Notes: generated by a model from the letters alone, not told the origin. A stretch of DNA of 64,000 bases from RGIG1828 sp045654685 (GCA_045654685.1 JAZONV010000100.1:13201-77200), one strand, 5' to 3'; numbered from the stretch's first letter, positions 9,395 through 19,253 are shown. Translations and numbers: made by a program.

Positions 9395-12300
9395 ACTGGA
9401 CAAGAGAGCAAAGTTATGCCATAAATATGCCTGTTTCAGATATTATCGTTTCTGCAGCGGCGGGTTCCGGTAAAACAGCTGTTATGGCTGAAAGAATTCT
9501 TAAAAGATTGACCGAAGAGCCTTGTGTAGATATTGATAGGATTCTTGTTGTAACCTATACACAAGCTGCCGCCTCTGAAATTCGTGAGCGAATAATGAAA
9601 AAGATTGTTGAAAAACTTGATGAAGACAAAGGAGCAAACAAGCTTTCCGAACAACTACTGAAACTTCCGTATGCTCATATTTCAACAATTCATGGTTTTT
9701 GTCTTGAGCTTATAAAAAAATATTTTTATCTCCTTGATATCGATCCGGGGGTGAAAATTGCAGACGAAACACAGGTTTATGATTTGAAGAGTCAATGTGT
9801 TGATAAAGTTCTTACAAGTCATTACAACGATAAAGACAAGGTATTTCTCGATTTGATTTCTGATTATACAGATCGTTATGACACACCTGTTTCAGATGCA
9901 ATAATCAAGTTGTATGATTTTTCGAGAACAATGGCTGAACCTGAAAAATGGTTGAGAGGTCTTTCGGAGCAGTATGGTCCAAATAGTACCACTTCCACAG
10001 ATTACATTGCAAAATGTGCATCAATGGCAGGAAAAGTTGCTGTTGATGAATACGAACAGGCAATAAAATTGTGTGACGGCAAAGAGGATTGCGTAATCCT
10101 GAAAAACTTTTTGGAAAGAGAGCTTAGTGCTGTCTCTTGTGCTATTTCTAAGGAAAGCTACAAAGATATGTACGAATCTTTTTCTTCCCTTGAATTTGAA
10201 AATTGGCGTCTTGCAAAAGGGGATAGTGTAACAAGAGAAGACTGCAAGACTCATAGAGAGAAGGCCAAAAATATCATTAAAAAGAATCTGATGGAGAAAT
10301 ACTTTGTGTATTCTCCCGAGGAAATAAAAAAAGATAATGAACATGTATATAAGTATATAGAAAAATTGGCAGAACTCACATTGGAATTCTCCTGTGAAAT
10401 ATGGAATGCAAAAAAAGATAATAATATTATCGATTTTTCTGATTTTGAACATTTGGCATTAAAGCTTTTGAGAAATTCTGACAATACTCCTACTGATGTA
10501 GCATATACTGTTTCAGAGTCTTTTGAAGAAATATATGTTGATGAGTTTCAGGATTGTAACAATATTCAAAATACAATTTTTAACTGTATTTCTGGTTCTA
10601 TAAGAAATAAACCCAATGTTTTTTGCGTTGGAGACATGAAACAAAGTATCTATAGTTTCAGGGATTCAAATCCGTTGATTTTCCGTGAAAAAAGCGAGAA
10701 ATATGAGCTCTATGACGGTGAGGAATGTAGAAATGAAAACAAGGTATTGCTTAATTGTAATTTCAGGAGCAGAAAGACGGTTCTTGAATTTGTAAATTCC
10801 CTTTTTGCACAGATAATGAGTGAAGAGTGTGGAGACATAACATACGATGAAGAAGAAAAGCTAAACTACGGCGAAGGTTATGACGATGTAAATGGTGATA
10901 CAAAATTTGTTGATATCGATTTGATAGATTGCTCCAATACTTTTGATTATAACGGACCATCTAATGCAGATGATGATATTTCCGGCATTGAAGCTGAAGC
11001 AATTCATATTGCGTCAAAAATTAAAAAAATGGTTTCTGACGGATATAAGCTGTATGACAGTAAAGAAAAAACAGTTAGGGAAGCACAGTATAAAGATTTT
11101 GCAATTTTAATGAGAGGCACAAAGTCAAGTGCACCGATTTTTGAAAAAGCGTTTTCCGATGTTGGTATTCCTGTATATTGTGATTCCGGTACGCCGTATT
11201 TTGACACTCCGGAAATTAGATTTTTGATTTCATTTCTTAAAGTTGTAGATAATCCTGATGATGATATTTCAATTGTTGCTGTGATGAAAAATCCGATTCT
11301 GGGATTTGATGAGAACGAACTCTTGAAAATAAGACTGACTAATCGCAAGGCTTCATATTATGAGTGTATAAAAGAATATTGTAAAAATCATAGCGGGAAT
11401 CTTTGTGACAGACTTAAGGGATTTCTTGAAACATTAAGAAGATATCATGAAAAATCAAGGTATATGGATGCTAATGAATTTTTGAGATATCTTGTTGATG
11501 ATATTTCATATTATGCATATTTGTCTGTTTTTGAAGATTGCAGTCTGAAAAAAGCCAATGTCAGATACCTTCTCCACAAAGCAAAAGAGTATGAAACTGA
11601 TGGTTTTAAGGGTATATACACATTTGTTAATTATATTGAAAATTATTCAGGCTCAAATTCAAAGGAATGTGCCAAAGATATCAGTGAAAATGACAATGTT
11701 GTAAGAATAATGACAATTCATAAGTCTAAGGGGCTGGAATTTCCTGTTGTTTTCCTTTCGTGTACAGGAAAAAAATTCAACAAACAGGATGTATATTCAA
11801 AATTTGTATTTCACAAAAAATATGGTATCGGTGTTGATGCAGTATATAAAGATTTGTCGGCGAGATTTAAAACTGCCAATAAAATTGCATCTAAACTTAA
11901 GATGTCATATGAACTCATATCTGAGGAATTGAGAGTGTTGTATGTTGCGTTAACAAGAGCTTCTGAAAAACTTATAATTACCGCAAATGTAAATAACGGT
12001 TCTCGTCTTTTGTCAGAATGTGAGAGCAACGTCACCGGAGAGCCGCTTCAGATTAATCCGTACAAGATATATTCATGTGATAACTTCATACAAATGATTC
12101 TCATGGGAATTGCAAGATGCGATGGATATCCTGAGCACGTGGCGGGAAGATTAAATCTGTCTGGAGATTTCAAAATCAACATGAATCTTATAAACAAAAA
12201 CAGTATTATTGTTAATGCAGAGTGTGCTGCGGAATTTGTGTGGAAGGATAGGTATGACGGTCCAACGGATAATTATGAGGAATTAAAGAGGCGTCTGTCA

Positions 12301-12966
12301 TATGAATATCCATATGCTGAATCTTTGCTTTATCCATCTAATATGACTGTAACCGAAGTTAAAAGGCTACATACAGAATCTGATGATTATTATACTCCAT
12401 ATGATGACTTTTCTTTGGAAGAGCCAAAATACTTTGGGGAAAAGCATAAGGTTTATGGTAAAAAGCTTGGAACGCTTATTCATCTTGTTATGGAAAAAAT
12501 TGATTTTTCCAAAATTACCGACGTTAAATCGGTTGAAACACAAATTGAAGGATTGTTGGACAAAAACATTCTGACAGAAGATGAGGTGGCTGTTGTAAGT
12601 GCTGAAAAAATATATAATTTTTTCTTATCTGATATAGGTAAAGAAACATTAAAACATTGCAATAGTATCAGAAAAGAGTTTTCTTTTAAATATCTTGAGA
12701 ATGCCGGAAAAATCTTTGACTCAGAACACGAAGGGGAGATTGTTATTCAAGGGACAATTGATGCTTTTTTTGAGGATGATAATGGAGAATTTGTGTTGAT
12801 TGATTATAAAACAGATTCTGTTTCCGGTGGTAATGTTGATGCTATCGTTGAAAGATACAAAACACAATTAGATTACTATGCAATAGCTCTTGAAAAAATA
12901 TACAATAAAAAGGTCAGAAGTAAAATTCTATATCTTTTTGACATAGACAAAAATATAATGTTATAA
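9391..12966 (+). CDS. addA: AddA: helicase-nuclease subunit A
   Basis: 1191-residue UvrD/Rep-family 3'-5' helicase with a C-terminal RecB-like nuclease, partner of AddB. Seen in order: Walker A SAAAGSGKTAVMAERI, helicase motif II VDEFQDCNNIQ, motif III GDMKQSIYSFR, motif V MTIHKSKGLEFPVVF, motif VI ELRVLYVALTRA, and the nuclease core GTIDAF with IDYKTD. All catalytic motifs look intact. Translation is probably coupled to addB through the ATGA overlap. The length is close to that of known AddA proteins. Confidence 0.95.
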   Translation: MNWTREQSYAINMPVSDIIVSAAAGSGKTAVMAERILKRLTEEPCVDIDRILVVTYTQAAASEIRERIMKKIVEKLDEDKGANKLSEQLLKLPYAHISTIHGFCLELIKKYFYLLDIDPGVKIADETQVYDLKSQCVDKVLTSHYNDKDKVFLDLISDYTDRYDTPVSDAIIKLYDFSRTMAEPEKWLRGLSEQYGPNSTTSTDYIAKCASMAGKVAVDEYEQAIKLCDGKEDCVILKNFLERELSAVSCAISKESYKDMYESFSSLEFENWRLAKGDSVTREDCKTHREKAKNIIKKNLMEKYFVYSPEEIKKDNEHVYKYIEKLAELTLEFSCEIWNAKKDNNIIDFSDFEHLALKLLRNSDNTPTDVAYTVSESFEEIYVDEFQDCNNIQNTIFNCISGSIRNKPNVFCVGDMKQSIYSFRDSNPLIFREKSEKYELYDGEECRNENKVLLNCNFRSRKTVLEFVNSLFAQIMSEECGDITYDEEEKLNYGEGYDDVNGDTKFVDIDLIDCSNTFDYNGPSNADDDISGIEAEAIHIASKIKKMVSDGYKLYDSKEKTVREAQYKDFAILMRGTKSSAPIFEKAFSDVGIPVYCDSGTPYFDTPEIRFLISFLKVVDNPDDDISIVAVMKNPILGFDENELLKIRLTNRKASYYECIKEYCKNHSGNLCDRLKGFLETLRRYHEKSRYMDANEFLRYLVDDISYYAYLSVFEDCSLKKANVRYLLHKAKEYETDGFKGIYTFVNYIENYSGSNSKECAKDISENDNVVRIMTIHKSKGLEFPVVFLSCTGKKFNKQDVYSKFVFHKKYGIGVDAVYKDLSARFKTANKIASKLKMSYELISEELRVLYVALTRASEKLIITANVNNGSRLLSECESNVTGEPLQINPYKIYSCDNFIQMILMGIARCDGYPEHVAGRLNLSGDFKINMNLINKNSIIVNAECAAEFVWKDRYDGPTDNYEELKRRLSYEYPYAESLLYPSNMTVTEVKRLHTESDDYYTPYDDFSLEEPKYFGEKHKVYGKKLGTLIHLVMEKIDFSKITDVKSVETQIEGLLDKNILTEDEVAVVSAEKIYNFFLSDIGKETLKHCNSIRKEFSFKYLENAGKIFDSEHEGEIVIQGTIDAFFEDDNGEFVLIDYKTDSVSGGNVDAIVERYKTQLDYYAIALEKIYNKKVRSKILYLFDIDKNIML

Positions 12967-12983
12967 ATTTACAGGAGGAAAAC

Positions 12984-14741
12984 ATGGACATTTTTAGTAT
13001 TTTAACACTCATAGGTGGTCTTGCACTTTTTCTTTATGGTATGGATCTTATGGGGGACAGTTTGAAGAAGCTTGCCGGTGGAAAACTTGAGTCGGTACTT
13101 GCAAGTCTTACATCAACCCGAATTAAAGGATTTTTGCTTGGTCTTGTTGTTACAGCTGTAATACAATCATCATCTGCAACTACAGTAATGCTTGTAGGTT
13201 TTGTTAATTCAGGTATTATGAAACTTGGACAAACTATCAGCATAATAATGGGTGCAAATATCGGAACAACCGTAACATCATGGATTCTTAGTACTGCAAA
13301 CATTAGCGGAACAGCATTTGTTCTCAAACTTTTAAAGCCTGATTCATTCACGCCGATACTTGCCGCAATAGGCGTTATTATGACTATGATGGCAAAAACA
13401 GACAGAAGAAAAAATACAGGCTGCATATTAATAGGTTTTGCTGTGCTGATGTTTGGGATGGAAACAATGAGTGGCGCTGTGGAAGCACTTAAGGATAATG
13501 AATCATTTACAAATATTCTTACGATGTTTGGAGACAATCCTGTAATGGGTATTATAGTTGGTACCATTTTTACAGCAATCATTCAGTCATCATCAGCATC
13601 CGTAGGTGTACTTCAGGCTCTTGCTCTCACATGTGTAATTCCTTTTTCTACCGCGATCCCTGTAATTCTTGGTCAGAATATTGGAACTACTATAACACCA
13701 ATCCTTTCTGCAATCAGCGGTAATACAGAGTCCAGACGTGTAGCTTCGGCATGTCTCTATATAAAGATGATAGGCGTTGTTATAGTATCATGTGCATTTT
13801 ATGCAATTAATCATTTCATAGGCTTTTCTTTTATGGCACAGCGTTGCACAGCTTTTGATATTGCAATAGTACATACACTTTTTAATGTTTTCTCAACTGT
13901 AATTCTTATGCCGTTTTGTTCTCTTATAGAAAAATTAACAATTAAAACAATTAAGGGTAAACAGACAGATGCTGTAACAGATGTGTTTGCCACACTTGAT
14001 GAACGTTTCCTTACTGTTCCGACTTTCGCTGTTGAAAAATGTCGTGAACTTGTTTGCGAAATGGCCAAGATTTCCCAAAAATCCTTTCAAATGGCTGTTA
14101 ATCTTCTTGATAAATACGATAGTGAATCTTTTGCAGAGATTGAAAGGCTTGAATCTTTGGTTGATAAATATGAAGATAAAACCAGTACTTATCTTGTTAA
14201 AATTGCAGCAAATCATATGTCTTCAAAAGACAGTAAGGCTGTGACTGAACTGTTGCATTGTATAGGGGATATAGAGAGAATTTCTGACCACGCACTAAAT
14301 CTTGCAGAAGTCGCATTGGAAATGCATGATAAAGGTATTGTTTTCTCACCTGAAGCACAAAAAGATATTAAAGTTGCGACTTTTGCTGTTGTTGAAGTGT
14401 TGTCATTAGCAATTGATTCTCTTGTTTCCGATGATCTTGATATTGCAGTTAAAGTTGAACCTCTTGAACAGGTTATTGACAGACTTAAGATTAAAATTAA
14501 AGATGGTCATATTAACAGACTCCGTCAAGGTGACTGTACGATGGAACTTGGATTTATTCTTTCTGATCTTCTGACAAACTACGAAAGAGTTGCGGATCAT
14601 TGTTCAAACATTGCAGTATGCATCATTGAGATTGCTCACGATTCATTTGAAACACATGAATATCTCAATAGAGTAAAACACGGAGAAGAAAAAGAGTTTA
14701 ACGAACTATACGAACACTACAGTACAAAATATGCAATCTGA
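12984..14741 (+). CDS. Na/Pi cotransporter with PhoU-like C-terminal domain
   Basis: 585-residue protein. The first ~310 residues form a membrane domain with the duplicated SLC34/NptA signature, QSSSATTVMLVGF and QSSSASVGVLQAL, each followed by a GANIGTT or GQNIGTT turn. The remaining ~270 residues form a PhoU-like helical domain containing the two acidic repeats around DIERISDHALNLAE and NYERVADHCSNIA. Such proteins are proposed to import or balance phosphate, with PhoU sensing. GGAGG lies 6 bases before the ATG. It is separated from addA by 17 bases but is functionally unrelated. Confidence 0.9.
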   Translation: MDIFSILTLIGGLALFLYGMDLMGDSLKKLAGGKLESVLASLTSTRIKGFLLGLVVTAVIQSSSATTVMLVGFVNSGIMKLGQTISIIMGANIGTTVTSWILSTANISGTAFVLKLLKPDSFTPILAAIGVIMTMMAKTDRRKNTGCILIGFAVLMFGMETMSGAVEALKDNESFTNILTMFGDNPVMGIIVGTIFTAIIQSSSASVGVLQALALTCVIPFSTAIPVILGQNIGTTITPILSAISGNTESRRVASACLYIKMIGVVIVSCAFYAINHFIGFSFMAQRCTAFDIAIVHTLFNVFSTVILMPFCSLIEKLTIKTIKGKQTDAVTDVFATLDERFLTVPTFAVEKCRELVCEMAKISQKSFQMAVNLLDKYDSESFAEIERLESLVDKYEDKTSTYLVKIAANHMSSKDSKAVTELLHCIGDIERISDHALNLAEVALEMHDKGIVFSPEAQKDIKVATFAVVEVLSLAIDSLVSDDLDIAVKVEPLEQVIDRLKIKIKDGHINRLRQGDCTMELGFILSDLLTNYERVADHCSNIAVCIIEIAHDSFETHEYLNRVKHGEEKEFNELYEHYSTKYAI

Positions 14742-14754
14742 CCTGTCAAAAATC

Positions 14755-14783
14755 TTGACTTTTAAATTGTATAGTGATACAAT
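14755..14783 (+). promoter_or_regulatory. Promoter with inverted repeat over the -10, for the HD/hydrogenase-signalling genes
   Basis: TTGACT at 14755-14760 and TACAAT at 14778-14783 with a 17-base spacer. A perfect inverted repeat, ATTGTAT-AGTG-ATACAAT (14766-14783), covers the spacer and -10, so a dimeric repressor could act here. Confidence 0.7.
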
Positions 14784-14815
14784 ATTTTTGTGTAATATTG
14801 TACTTTTAAAAAATA

Positions 14816-14847
14816 ATAAAACCGTTGCCGGTAGGCAGCGGTTTTAT
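14816..14847 (+). terminator. Hairpin between Na/Pi gene and HD gene (terminator or leader attenuator)
   Basis: Arms 14816-14829 and 14834-14847 (ATAAAACCGTTGCC against GGCAGCGGTTTTAT, one G-T pair) with a GGTA loop. It ends the Na/Pi gene, but it also lies downstream of the next promoter, so it would be in that gene's leader. Confidence 0.75.
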
Positions 14848-14920
14848 GCTTATATATTCAAAATATGATTGGTATACGAAGATACATGTTGAGAATTTTT
14901 CGAAAGGTATAAATGTAGTT

Positions 14921-16105
14921 ATGGAATATAATAGCTTAAGCGCAGATTTACAAAAGAAAATAATTGAAAAAAACCCTCGTCTCTCTGAAAATATGACCTG
15001 TTCCCGAAGAAGACGCAACGATCATGACGTTGCTAATCTATGGAGACCTGCCTACGTCAGAGATTGCGAAAAGATTCTTCATTGTCCGTACTACAACAGA
15101 TATAGCGATAAAACACAAGTTTTTTCATTTTACAAAAACGATGATATTTCAAGAAGAAGTCTTCATGTTCAGCTTGTATCCAGGATTTCAAGGAACATAT
15201 CTTCTTTGCTTGGTCTGAATGTTGATTTGACCGAGGCGATTGCTCTTGGTCACGACATTGGCCATCCTCCCTTTGGTCATGCCGGAGAGAGGTGCTTAAG
15301 TGAAATTTCTATGGAATATCAATCGAAGGGGTTTATGCATAATATTCACTCTGTAAGAGTTCTTGACAAAATTTTTGATTATAATATATCTTTTGAAACT
15401 CTTGATGGAATTTTGTGCCATAATGGCGAATTGCCTCTTGGAAAATATGTTCCTCATACAGAAAAAGACTTCACGGTTCTTGACCATGAGGTTGAAGAAT
15501 GTTATATTGATTCGAAAAATTCTTCAAAACTTATTCCTGCAACATTGGAAGGATGCGTTGTAAGAATAAGTGACCTTATCGCATATCTCGGAAAAGACAG
15601 ACAGGATGCAAAAAGGGCGAAAGTTATTGAATCTGAAGATATGTTTGACGGGGGGAAACTCGGAAAATTCAATGCAGTTATCATAAATAATCTGATTGTT
15701 AATGTTATAGAAAACAGTTTTGATAAGCCTTATATAAAAATTGACGATGAGTACTATGACGATTTGAAAACTGCAATGAATGAAAATTACAAATATATAT
15801 ATCTTAGTGATACAGTCAGACAGGTTCAGCAGGAAATAATTAAACCAATGTATCATGGACTTTTTCATAAACTTCTTTCAGACATTAAGCTTGGAAATAA
15901 AGAGTCATGTATTTTCCGACATCATATAAACTATATAAGTAAGATCAGGTCATATTATTCGGATACGGATTATTTTGAGACAAACACTCCGGAAGATATT
16001 GTGATTGATTATATTGCAAGTATGACTGATGATTATTTTTCTGATCTTTATGAACACTATTATCCTGACTTTAAAAAGCCTGAATATGTTTCGTATTTTA
16101 AATGA
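14921..16105 (+). CDS. HD-domain phosphohydrolase, dGTPase-like
   Basis: 394-residue cytosolic protein of the dGTPase/HD superfamily, which cleaves dNTPs to nucleosides and triphosphate. It has the N-terminal RRRRNDHD and DKTQVFSF blocks, the metal ligand His in RRSLHVQLVSRI, the HD pair in ALGHDIGHPPFGHAGE, and a distal Asp in RISDLIAYLGKDRQDA, so the HD site looks complete. The substrate is not proven. ATG 14921 is chosen because the longer frame starts inside the terminator hairpin. The first DRTGG gene begins 22 bases after the stop, so this is likely the first gene of the hydrogenase-signalling operon. Confidence 0.8.
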   Translation: MEYNSLSADLQKKIIEKNPRLSENMTCSRRRRNDHDVANLWRPAYVRDCEKILHCPYYNRYSDKTQVFSFYKNDDISRRSLHVQLVSRISRNISSLLGLNVDLTEAIALGHDIGHPPFGHAGERCLSEISMEYQSKGFMHNIHSVRVLDKIFDYNISFETLDGILCHNGELPLGKYVPHTEKDFTVLDHEVEECYIDSKNSSKLIPATLEGCVVRISDLIAYLGKDRQDAKRAKVIESEDMFDGGKLGKFNAVIINNLIVNVIENSFDKPYIKIDDEYYDDLKTAMNENYKYIYLSDTVRQVQQEIIKPMYHGLFHKLLSDIKLGNKESCIFRHHINYISKIRSYYSDTDYFETNTPEDIVIDYIASMTDDYFSDLYEHYYPDFKKPEYVSYFK

Positions 16106-16127
16106 TATTTCTTAGGAGGAATTTTTT

Positions 16128-16463
16128 ATGAAATTAAAAAAAGTTATTGAACTTCTTGATGCAAAAAAGCTAAACAACAGTTGCAACGAAGAAACCGAGG
16201 TTTGTGCTGCATGCGGTTCGGATCTTATGAGTGATGTTCTTGCCTTTGTAAAAGACCAGGCAATGCTCTTGACAGGACTTGTAAACCCCCAGGTTATAAG
16301 GACTGCAGAAATGATGGATATGAAAGCAATTGTTTTTGTAAGGGGCAAAATTCCCGGAGATGAAATTTTAACGCTTTCCGATGAGGTGGGTATAGCTGTA
16401 CTTTCAACCAATGATCCATTATATGTTGCCTGCGGAAAACTGTATGCCGAAGGCCTTCGTTGA
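16128..16463 (+). CDS. DRTGG-domain protein (first copy)
   Basis: 111-residue protein resembling a single DRTGG domain (FVKDQAMLLTGLVNPQVIRTAEMMDMKAIVFVRG), a regulatory module also found in phosphotransacetylase-like and CBS-domain proteins. Cysteines cluster near the N-terminus (CNEETEVCAACGSDL). It has a strong AGGAGG ribosome site and lies between the HD gene and the RsbW-like kinase. DRTGG genes are a recurrent neighbour of trimeric hydrogenase operons in Clostridia, but no biochemical role is established. Confidence 0.75.
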   Translation: MKLKKVIELLDAKKLNNSCNEETEVCAACGSDLMSDVLAFVKDQAMLLTGLVNPQVIRTAEMMDMKAIVFVRGKIPGDEILTLSDEVGIAVLSTNDPLYVACGKLYAEGLR

Positions 16464-16479
16464 TACAGGAGGTGTGCAT

Positions 16480-16905
16480 ATGGGTTCATTTAAAGTACAG
16501 TATGCAATAGATGGTGAAGACTTTTCCATAGCAGGTGAAGCATCAAGAAAACTTAAAAAGGTGCTCCAGAATCTGGGTGTAGATCCGCAAATAATAAGAA
16601 AAGCTACCGTGGCAATGTATGAAGGGGAAATCAATATGGTAATTCATGCTGATGGTGGAACCATTGACGTTGAAATTACTCGTGATAAAATTCATATCTT
16701 CCTAAAAGATCAAGGACCCGGAATTCCCAACATCGATCTTGCAATGACTGAAGGCTTTTCAACTGCTCCCGAAAACGTGAGGGAACTCGGTTTTGGTGCA
16801 GGGATGGGTCTCCCAAATATGAATAAATACGCAGATTATATGAAAATAACAACAGATGTTGGTGTCGGAACAACAATAGAAATGATAGTTAACATCACGC
16901 CATAG
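16480..16905 (+). CDS. RsbW-like anti-sigma/serine kinase (GHKL ATPase)
   Basis: 141-residue HATPase of the RsbW/SpoIIAB type. The N-box lies in AMYEGEINMVIHADGG, the G1 box in LKDQGPGIPNIDLAM and the G2 box in GFGAGMGLPNM. No sensor or membrane domain is attached. RsbW-like proteins phosphorylate an anti-sigma antagonist or bind a sigma factor; neither partner is visible nearby. ATG 16480 is chosen because AGGAGG at 16467-16472 lies 7 bases before it; the longer open frame from 16411 overlaps the preceding gene. It sits directly before the sensory hydrogenase homologue. Confidence 0.85.
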   Translation: MGSFKVQYAIDGEDFSIAGEASRKLKKVLQNLGVDPQIIRKATVAMYEGEINMVIHADGGTIDVEITRDKIHIFLKDQGPGIPNIDLAMTEGFSTAPENVRELGFGAGMGLPNMNKYADYMKITTDVGVGTTIEMIVNITP

Positions 16906-16948
16906 GTATAGTTGTACCTTGGTGCTAATTGAAACGGAGATGAAGTGT

Positions 16949-18235
16949 ATGAATAATATTATTCATTCAGTTACATTGGATAGTGATAAATGCAAAGGAT
17001 GTACCAATTGCATAAAAATGTGTCCAACACAGGCAATACGTGTCCGCAAAAAAAAGGCAAAAATCATTAAAGATTTATGCATAGACTGTGGTGAATGTAT
17101 AAGAGTTTGTCCATATCATGCAAAAAAAGCAATAACCGATAATTTTGATATGATACATAATTATAAATATAAGATTGCTTTGCCTGCTCCGGCTTTTTAC
17201 GGACAATTTGATAAGGCAAACAACATAAATATGATACTCCATGCGCTTGTTAATGCAGGATTTGATGATGTGTTTGAAGTTGCCTATGCTGCACAGATTG
17301 TCACTCAAAAAACAAAAGAACTTATTAAATCGGGTGAACTTCAGACGCCGATAATAAATTCTGCATGCCCCGCTGTAGTGAAGCTGATTTCTACCAAATA
17401 TCCAAGCCTTATAAATAATATAATACCCCTTATTTCACCCATGAATCTTGCTGCAAAACTCGCAAGGTTTATTGCTGAGGAGAAAACGCCGTACAAAGGT
17501 GATGAAATAGGCATATTTTTTATAACACCATGTGCGGCTAAAGCAACCTGCACAAAGTACCCTTTGGGGCTTAAGGAAAGTTGCATAGATGGCGTATTCT
17601 CTTTCAGAGATATGTATCTTAGAGTAATACCATACTTGAAAGATAACGAAAATAAGGAAGATATTTCAAAAGCCGGATTTGATGGAGTGTGTTGGGCAAA
17701 CAGCGGAGGTGAAGTTGCGGCTCTTGATATGGAAAATTACATAGCTGTTGACGGAATACATAATGTTATACATGTTCTTGAAGAAATAGAAAACGATAAA
17801 CTTACAGATGTTGAGTATATAGAAGCACTTGCATGTGTCGGTGGTTGTGTTGGAGGCCCTTTGACTGTTGAAAATAATTTTGTGGCTCAGACACGTATTA
17901 AGAAAATAGCAAAAACCGCATCAGACAAAAAAATTGCAGAGGTGAAACCTAATGAAGTAAACACCTTATGGGAAACCCCGGTTTTTGTAAGGAAACCCAG
18001 AATTCTTGATGAAGATATGAATGTGGCTATGACAAAACTTGCAAAAATTGATGAGATATACGCTAATCTCCCGGGGCTTGATTGTGGTTCGTGCGGTGCA
18101 CCGAACTGTTTTGCTCTTGCCGAAGATATTGTAAAGGGATATTCAAAAGAAACAGATTGCATTGTTAAATTTAAAGAACGTATAGCAGAAATTGCAAATG
18201 AAATGTTGGGAGCCCGTGAGGAGGAGATAAGATGA
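16949..18235 (+). CDS. Sensory-type [FeFe]-hydrogenase homologue without PAS domain
   Basis: 428-residue protein. An N-terminal 2x[4Fe-4S] ferredoxin (CKGCTNCIKMC, CIDCGECIRVC) is followed by a hydrogenase large-subunit domain and a C-terminal four-cysteine [4Fe-4S] domain (Cys379, 382, 387, 404). All four H-cluster cysteine positions are present: Cys140 in NSACP, Cys195 in TPCAAKA, and Cys296/Cys300 in ACVGGC. The first motif has Ala where catalytic enzymes carry the proton-shuttle cysteine, as described for sensory HydS proteins. Known HydS proteins usually end in PAS or output domains; here only ~25 residues follow the last cysteine. ATG 16949 has GGAGA 8 bases upstream. It overlaps the next gene by 4 bases. 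Confidence 0.82.
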   Translation: MNNIIHSVTLDSDKCKGCTNCIKMCPTQAIRVRKKKAKIIKDLCIDCGECIRVCPYHAKKAITDNFDMIHNYKYKIALPAPAFYGQFDKANNINMILHALVNAGFDDVFEVAYAAQIVTQKTKELIKSGELQTPIINSACPAVVKLISTKYPSLINNIIPLISPMNLAAKLARFIAEEKTPYKGDEIGIFFITPCAAKATCTKYPLGLKESCIDGVFSFRDMYLRVIPYLKDNENKEDISKAGFDGVCWANSGGEVAALDMENYIAVDGIHNVIHVLEEIENDKLTDVEYIEALACVGGCVGGPLTVENNFVAQTRIKKIAKTASDKKIAEVKPNEVNTLWETPVFVRKPRILDEDMNVAMTKLAKIDEIYANLPGLDCGSCGAPNCFALAEDIVKGYSKETDCIVKFKERIAEIANEMLGAREEEIR

Positions 18236-18561
18236 ATGTAAATGAAGTTATAGAAAAATTACGTTTGGAAAATGTATCATGTTCCGGGGATTTGGAAGCA
18301 AAGATTTCCGGGTGTTTTGCGGGAGATCTTCTGAGTCTTGCAATGTCATCTGTGGACAAGGGAAATATATGGGTTACCGTTCAGACAAATCTCAACATTC
18401 TTGCGATTGCATCGCTGACTGAAGCATCTTGCATTATTGTTGCCGCTTCAATGAATATTTCAGATACAGTCATCGAAAAAGCTAAGGAAGAGGATATTTG
18501 TCTGCTTCGTAGTGACAAGGGTGTTTATGAGCTTTGTAATTTAATTGGGAGCATCATATGA
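18232..18561 (+). CDS. DRTGG-domain protein (second copy)
   Basis: 109-residue paralogue of the DRTGG protein at 16128, sharing the EVIEKL start, the CFAGDLLSLAMS block and a hydrophobic core ending in an IIVAASM strand. It overlaps the hydrogenase homologue by ATGA and the following PHP gene by ATGA, so the three are translationally coupled and probably made in fixed ratio. The two DRTGG copies bracket the RsbW-like kinase and the sensor hydrogenase. Function unknown; assignment rests on family resemblance. Confidence 0.72.
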   Translation: MNVNEVIEKLRLENVSCSGDLEAKISGCFAGDLLSLAMSSVDKGNIWVTVQTNLNILAIASLTEASCIIVAASMNISDTVIEKAKEEDICLLRSDKGVYELCNLIGSII

Positions 18562-19253
18562 GAGTGCACTATGATTTTCACATACACTCATGTCTTTCAC
18601 CCTGCGGAGATGAAGATATGACACCCAACAATATTGTTAATATGTCGATACTTAAGGGCCTTGATATAATTGCTGTAACAGATCATAATTGCATTGGCAA
18701 CGTCAGGGCATGCCAAGAGGCGGCCAAGGGGACAAACCTTGTTGTTGTCGGTGGTATGGAGATTGAGACAAGTGAAGAAATACATATGGTTGTGTTGTTT
18801 GAAAATTGCGAAGCACTTCATGAACTTGAAAACATAGTATCTCATTCACTTCCTGCAATAAAAAACAAGCCTGATATTTTTGGGCAGCAAATACTTATGG
18901 ATTCTGAGGATAATTTCAAGGGGTTTGATGACAGATTTCTCATAACTGCAACATCTCTTGATGTAATATCTTTATATAAATATGTATCCGCACTTGGAGG
19001 AGTGATTTTTCCTGCGCATATTGATAAAACATCATATAGTATAATATCGAGTCTTGGAGCGATTCCGCCTGAATTGAAGTTTTCGGCTGTCGAGATAAAA
19101 AAATCGTCAGAAGGAATAAAAATTCCGGATAATACAATTGTTATACACAACTCAGATGCACATTATCTCTGGGATATTTCTGAAAGAGAGAATTATATTG
19201 ACATTAATTCGGATAATGTTATGGATGTTTTGGATATATTGCAACAAAAATAA
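18558..19253 (+). CDS. PHP-domain phosphoesterase (TrpH/YciV-like)
   Basis: 231-residue member of the PHP family of metal-dependent phosphoesterases. Metal ligands seen: DFHIHS at the N-terminus, AVTDHN, GMEIET, FPAHIDK and a C-terminal NSDAH. Related PHP proteins hydrolyse 3',5'-nucleotide bisphosphates or the ends of RNA; the substrate here is unknown. It is the last gene of the signalling block, joined by a 4-base overlap to the DRTGG gene, and is followed by a 142-base gap before hydC. Confidence 0.82.
   Translation: MRVHYDFHIHSCLSPCGDEDMTPNNIVNMSILKGLDIIAVTDHNCIGNVRACQEAAKGTNLVVVGGMEIETSEEIHMVVLFENCEALHELENIVSHSLPAIKNKPDIFGQQILMDSEDNFKGFDDRFLITATSLDVISLYKYVSALGGVIFPAHIDKTSYSIISSLGAIPPELKFSAVEIKKSSEGIKIPDNTIVIHNSDAHYLWDISERENYIDINSDNVMDVLDILQQK

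Noticed and set aside
14777..14801. Possible NrdR box at the dGTPase-like promoter
   Set aside because: ACAATATT and AATATTGT arms resemble half-boxes but spacing is wrong and no phased second copy exists.
14825..14920. N-terminal extension of the HD-domain gene
   Set aside because: Starts inside the hairpin at 14816-14847; the extra residues do not resemble the family.
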